From Paulinella micropora (lineage: Eukaryota; Cercozoa; Imbricatea; Euglyphida): a stretch of DNA of 28,305 bases. Below, piece after piece: positions 1-28,305 of the stretch; positions within the stretch are counted from its first letter, which is position 1; each line of letters starts with the position of its first letter. The position numbers and the translations under genes are program-made. The notes beneath the pieces are model-generated. The model was not told the origin of the DNA. It worked only from the letters and a program-made list of their open reading frames with translations, and did not search any database. The stretch spans positions 42,041 through 70,345 of the forward strand of contig BJOX01000083.1 in the NCBI GenBank assembly GCA_009731375.1, given 5' to 3'.

Positions 1-44
<44 letters not shown>

Positions 45-238
45 GCTATTATTGTTATTATTATTAGGGAGTACATAGGCCATCGGTCCTTTCCATGGGC
101 TGATTGGTATAAAGCTCCTAGAGTAATGTTCTATGCCGTCACTTCCTTTATTCCACCGATTGGTGTGGAGACTTTCCTTATGGAATGGAGGACTGGATGC
201 ACATGGCCTTTTGGCTCAGCAATTGGCAGGAGATACAC

Positions 239-281
<43 letters not shown>

Positions 282-523
282 GTTAATTTTATTCGTCAGC
301 GCATGTCAGTCTCATGCGGCAGGGAGATGAGGAGCGAAAATAGAAAACATTATTACACAAAAGAATGTACAAACATTTTGAGGTGCGCGAAAATGTTTGC
401 CTGTCATTCCTTTTTCTTTCTTTCTTTCTTTTTTTTTTTTTTTGTTTTTTTTTTTGTTTTTATGTTTTTTTAAATGTTTTTTTTGTTTTTGTTTGTTTGT
501 TTGTTTTGTTTTGTTTTGTTGTC

Positions 524-591
<68 letters not shown>

Positions 592-599
592 CCTGTCAG
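1..599. repeat. Upstream intron or flank: (TTA)n, short unique element, T-rich and (TTG)n tracts
   Basis: (TTA)n runs over 1-66 and again near 238-282. Between them lies about 168 bases of unique sequence (69-236). After 130 bases of unique sequence comes a T-rich tract (411-480), then TTTG/TTTTG units and (TTG)n at about 521-590, ending in the acceptor tcctgtcag. I see no exon in the unique parts. Confidence 0.6.
69..236. repeat. Unique element embedded in an ATT microsatellite (family X)
   Basis: About 168 bases flanked on both sides by the same (TTA/ATT)n repeat. The layout resembles the other interspersed elements in this window. Only one copy is present here, so calling it a mobile element is inference. 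Confidence 0.35.
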
Positions 600-27487
<26,888 letters not shown>

Positions 27488-27519
27488 GTGCGAATATCAA
27501 TAAAATTAATAATAATAAT

Positions 27520-28171
27520 ACTATATCTGAGGCGTACTGATGCAGCTAATGGCACATCCTCAACTCACCTAAGCCTCCAATACCCTTGTTCGAGGTCCTC
27601 CACCCCCCCGTGTCAGTCTCTCGCCTGATAATCGGGGCCACCGATGGAGCTCCTGAGGGCAAGACTGCACTAAGCCGAGGTTATTCCGCAGTCCCAGCAA
27701 CCTCTTGCAAGACGTCACCGAATGTGCAAGTGCATACACCAAGCGCGGTTGCTAGAGCTGCCTCGAAACCCCACCCATAACAATCTGGTGTCTGCTGGGT
27801 CCTGGGCTATCAACCAGCATATGCGGAGTTTAAGATCTTTTACGCGCGCAACGACCCTCCTCCCCAGCATCTACCACCAAAGGGTTATGAGTTGACGTCA
27901 CAGTTTAACGCCTTGAGGCCATTGGGCTGGAACTCTGTTTAGCAAGTGTGACTAGGTTTTTTCATCGGGATTTCCCTGTAATATGTCACAGTCAACACTC
28001 CAAGGCAGATTTACTATATCTGAGGCGTACTGATGCAGCTAATGGCATATCCTCAACGGACATAAGCCTCCAATACCCTTGTTCGAGGTCCTCCACCCCC
28101 CCGTGCCAGTCTCTCGCCTGATGATCGGGGCCACCGATGGAGCTCCTGAGGGCAAGACTGCACTAAGCCGA

Positions 28172-28241
<70 letters not shown>

Positions 28242-28305
28242 TACTATATCTGAGGCGTACTGATGCAGCTAATGGCATATCCTCAACGGACATAAGCCTC
28301 CAATA
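27520..28305. mobile_element. Interspersed element family Z: two 160-base copies and a third at the window edge
   Basis: 27520-27679 and 28013-28172 are equal in length and differ at about 6 positions. A third copy starts at 28243 and is cut by the window end. All begin ACTATATCTGAGGCGTACTG. Copy 1 follows (AAT)n, copy 2 runs into (AAT)n at 28173-28242, and copy 3 follows that tract. The spacer 27680-28012 is unique and may be the rest of the element. The whole lies in the intron after 27487. Confidence 0.7.

Noticed and set aside
27580-27610. tRNA-like B box (GTTCGAGGTCC) in element Z, suggesting a tRNA-derived SINE
   Set aside because: One base too long for the consensus and no convincing A box at the right distance.

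Overview
The window is eukaryotic nuclear DNA. It holds small protein-like exons bounded by GT..AG (a few GC..AG) splice sites. These exons are separated by introns made almost wholly of microsatellites: TCTA, TGTA, CCTA, GTAG, GTAA, ATGTT, CCTAT, TC, CA, TTG and AGT. I see no prokaryotic operon, tRNA, rRNA or CRISPR. The lineage cannot be fixed from the sequence. Two N gaps (2814-3430 and 7515-8393) lie in TC-rich tracts.

The main content is one + strand gene that enters from the left and leaves to the right. By hand I traced 51 candidate exons from 600 to 27487. Their splice phases agree throughout, apart from two joins without a normal donor (after 3883 and after 4774). Together they give about 6.6 kb of open frame, roughly 2,196 codons with no stop. 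No start codon, stop codon or poly(A) signal of this gene was found, so both ends lie outside the window.

Layout: 600-977, C-terminal end of a first CHAT domain (CHAT-1). 1362-5579, Cys/His-rich and helical linker exons of unknown function. 6815-10034, core of a first STAND/NB-ARC-like NTPase (STAND-1: GR motif, P-loop GARGLGKST, Walker B-like strand). 10271-12383, the ARC/winged-helix-like remainder. 12938-19273, helical, partly TPR-like region. 19949-24223, a second, complete CHAT domain (CHAT-2) that seems to lack both catalytic residues. 24697-25725, a large Ser/Pro-rich linker exon. 26368-27487, the start of a second STAND NTPase (STAND-2: P-loop GPAGIGKT, Walker [11 protein letters not shown]). 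The order CHAT - NTPase - helical repeats - CHAT - NTPase suggests a large signal-transducing or immune-type STAND protein. Whether this is one giant protein or two genes read through cannot be settled here.

The most unusual features are structural. (1) Several introns consist of microsatellite from donor to acceptor, the first repeat unit serving as the GTNN donor and a variant unit as the acceptor. (2) At least fourteen exons have one or more partial copies in the adjoining intron. Upstream copies carry the acceptor and the first bases of the exon; downstream copies carry the last bases and usually the donor. (3) Every interspersed element recognised (at least five families, about ten copies) sits inside or against a microsatellite.
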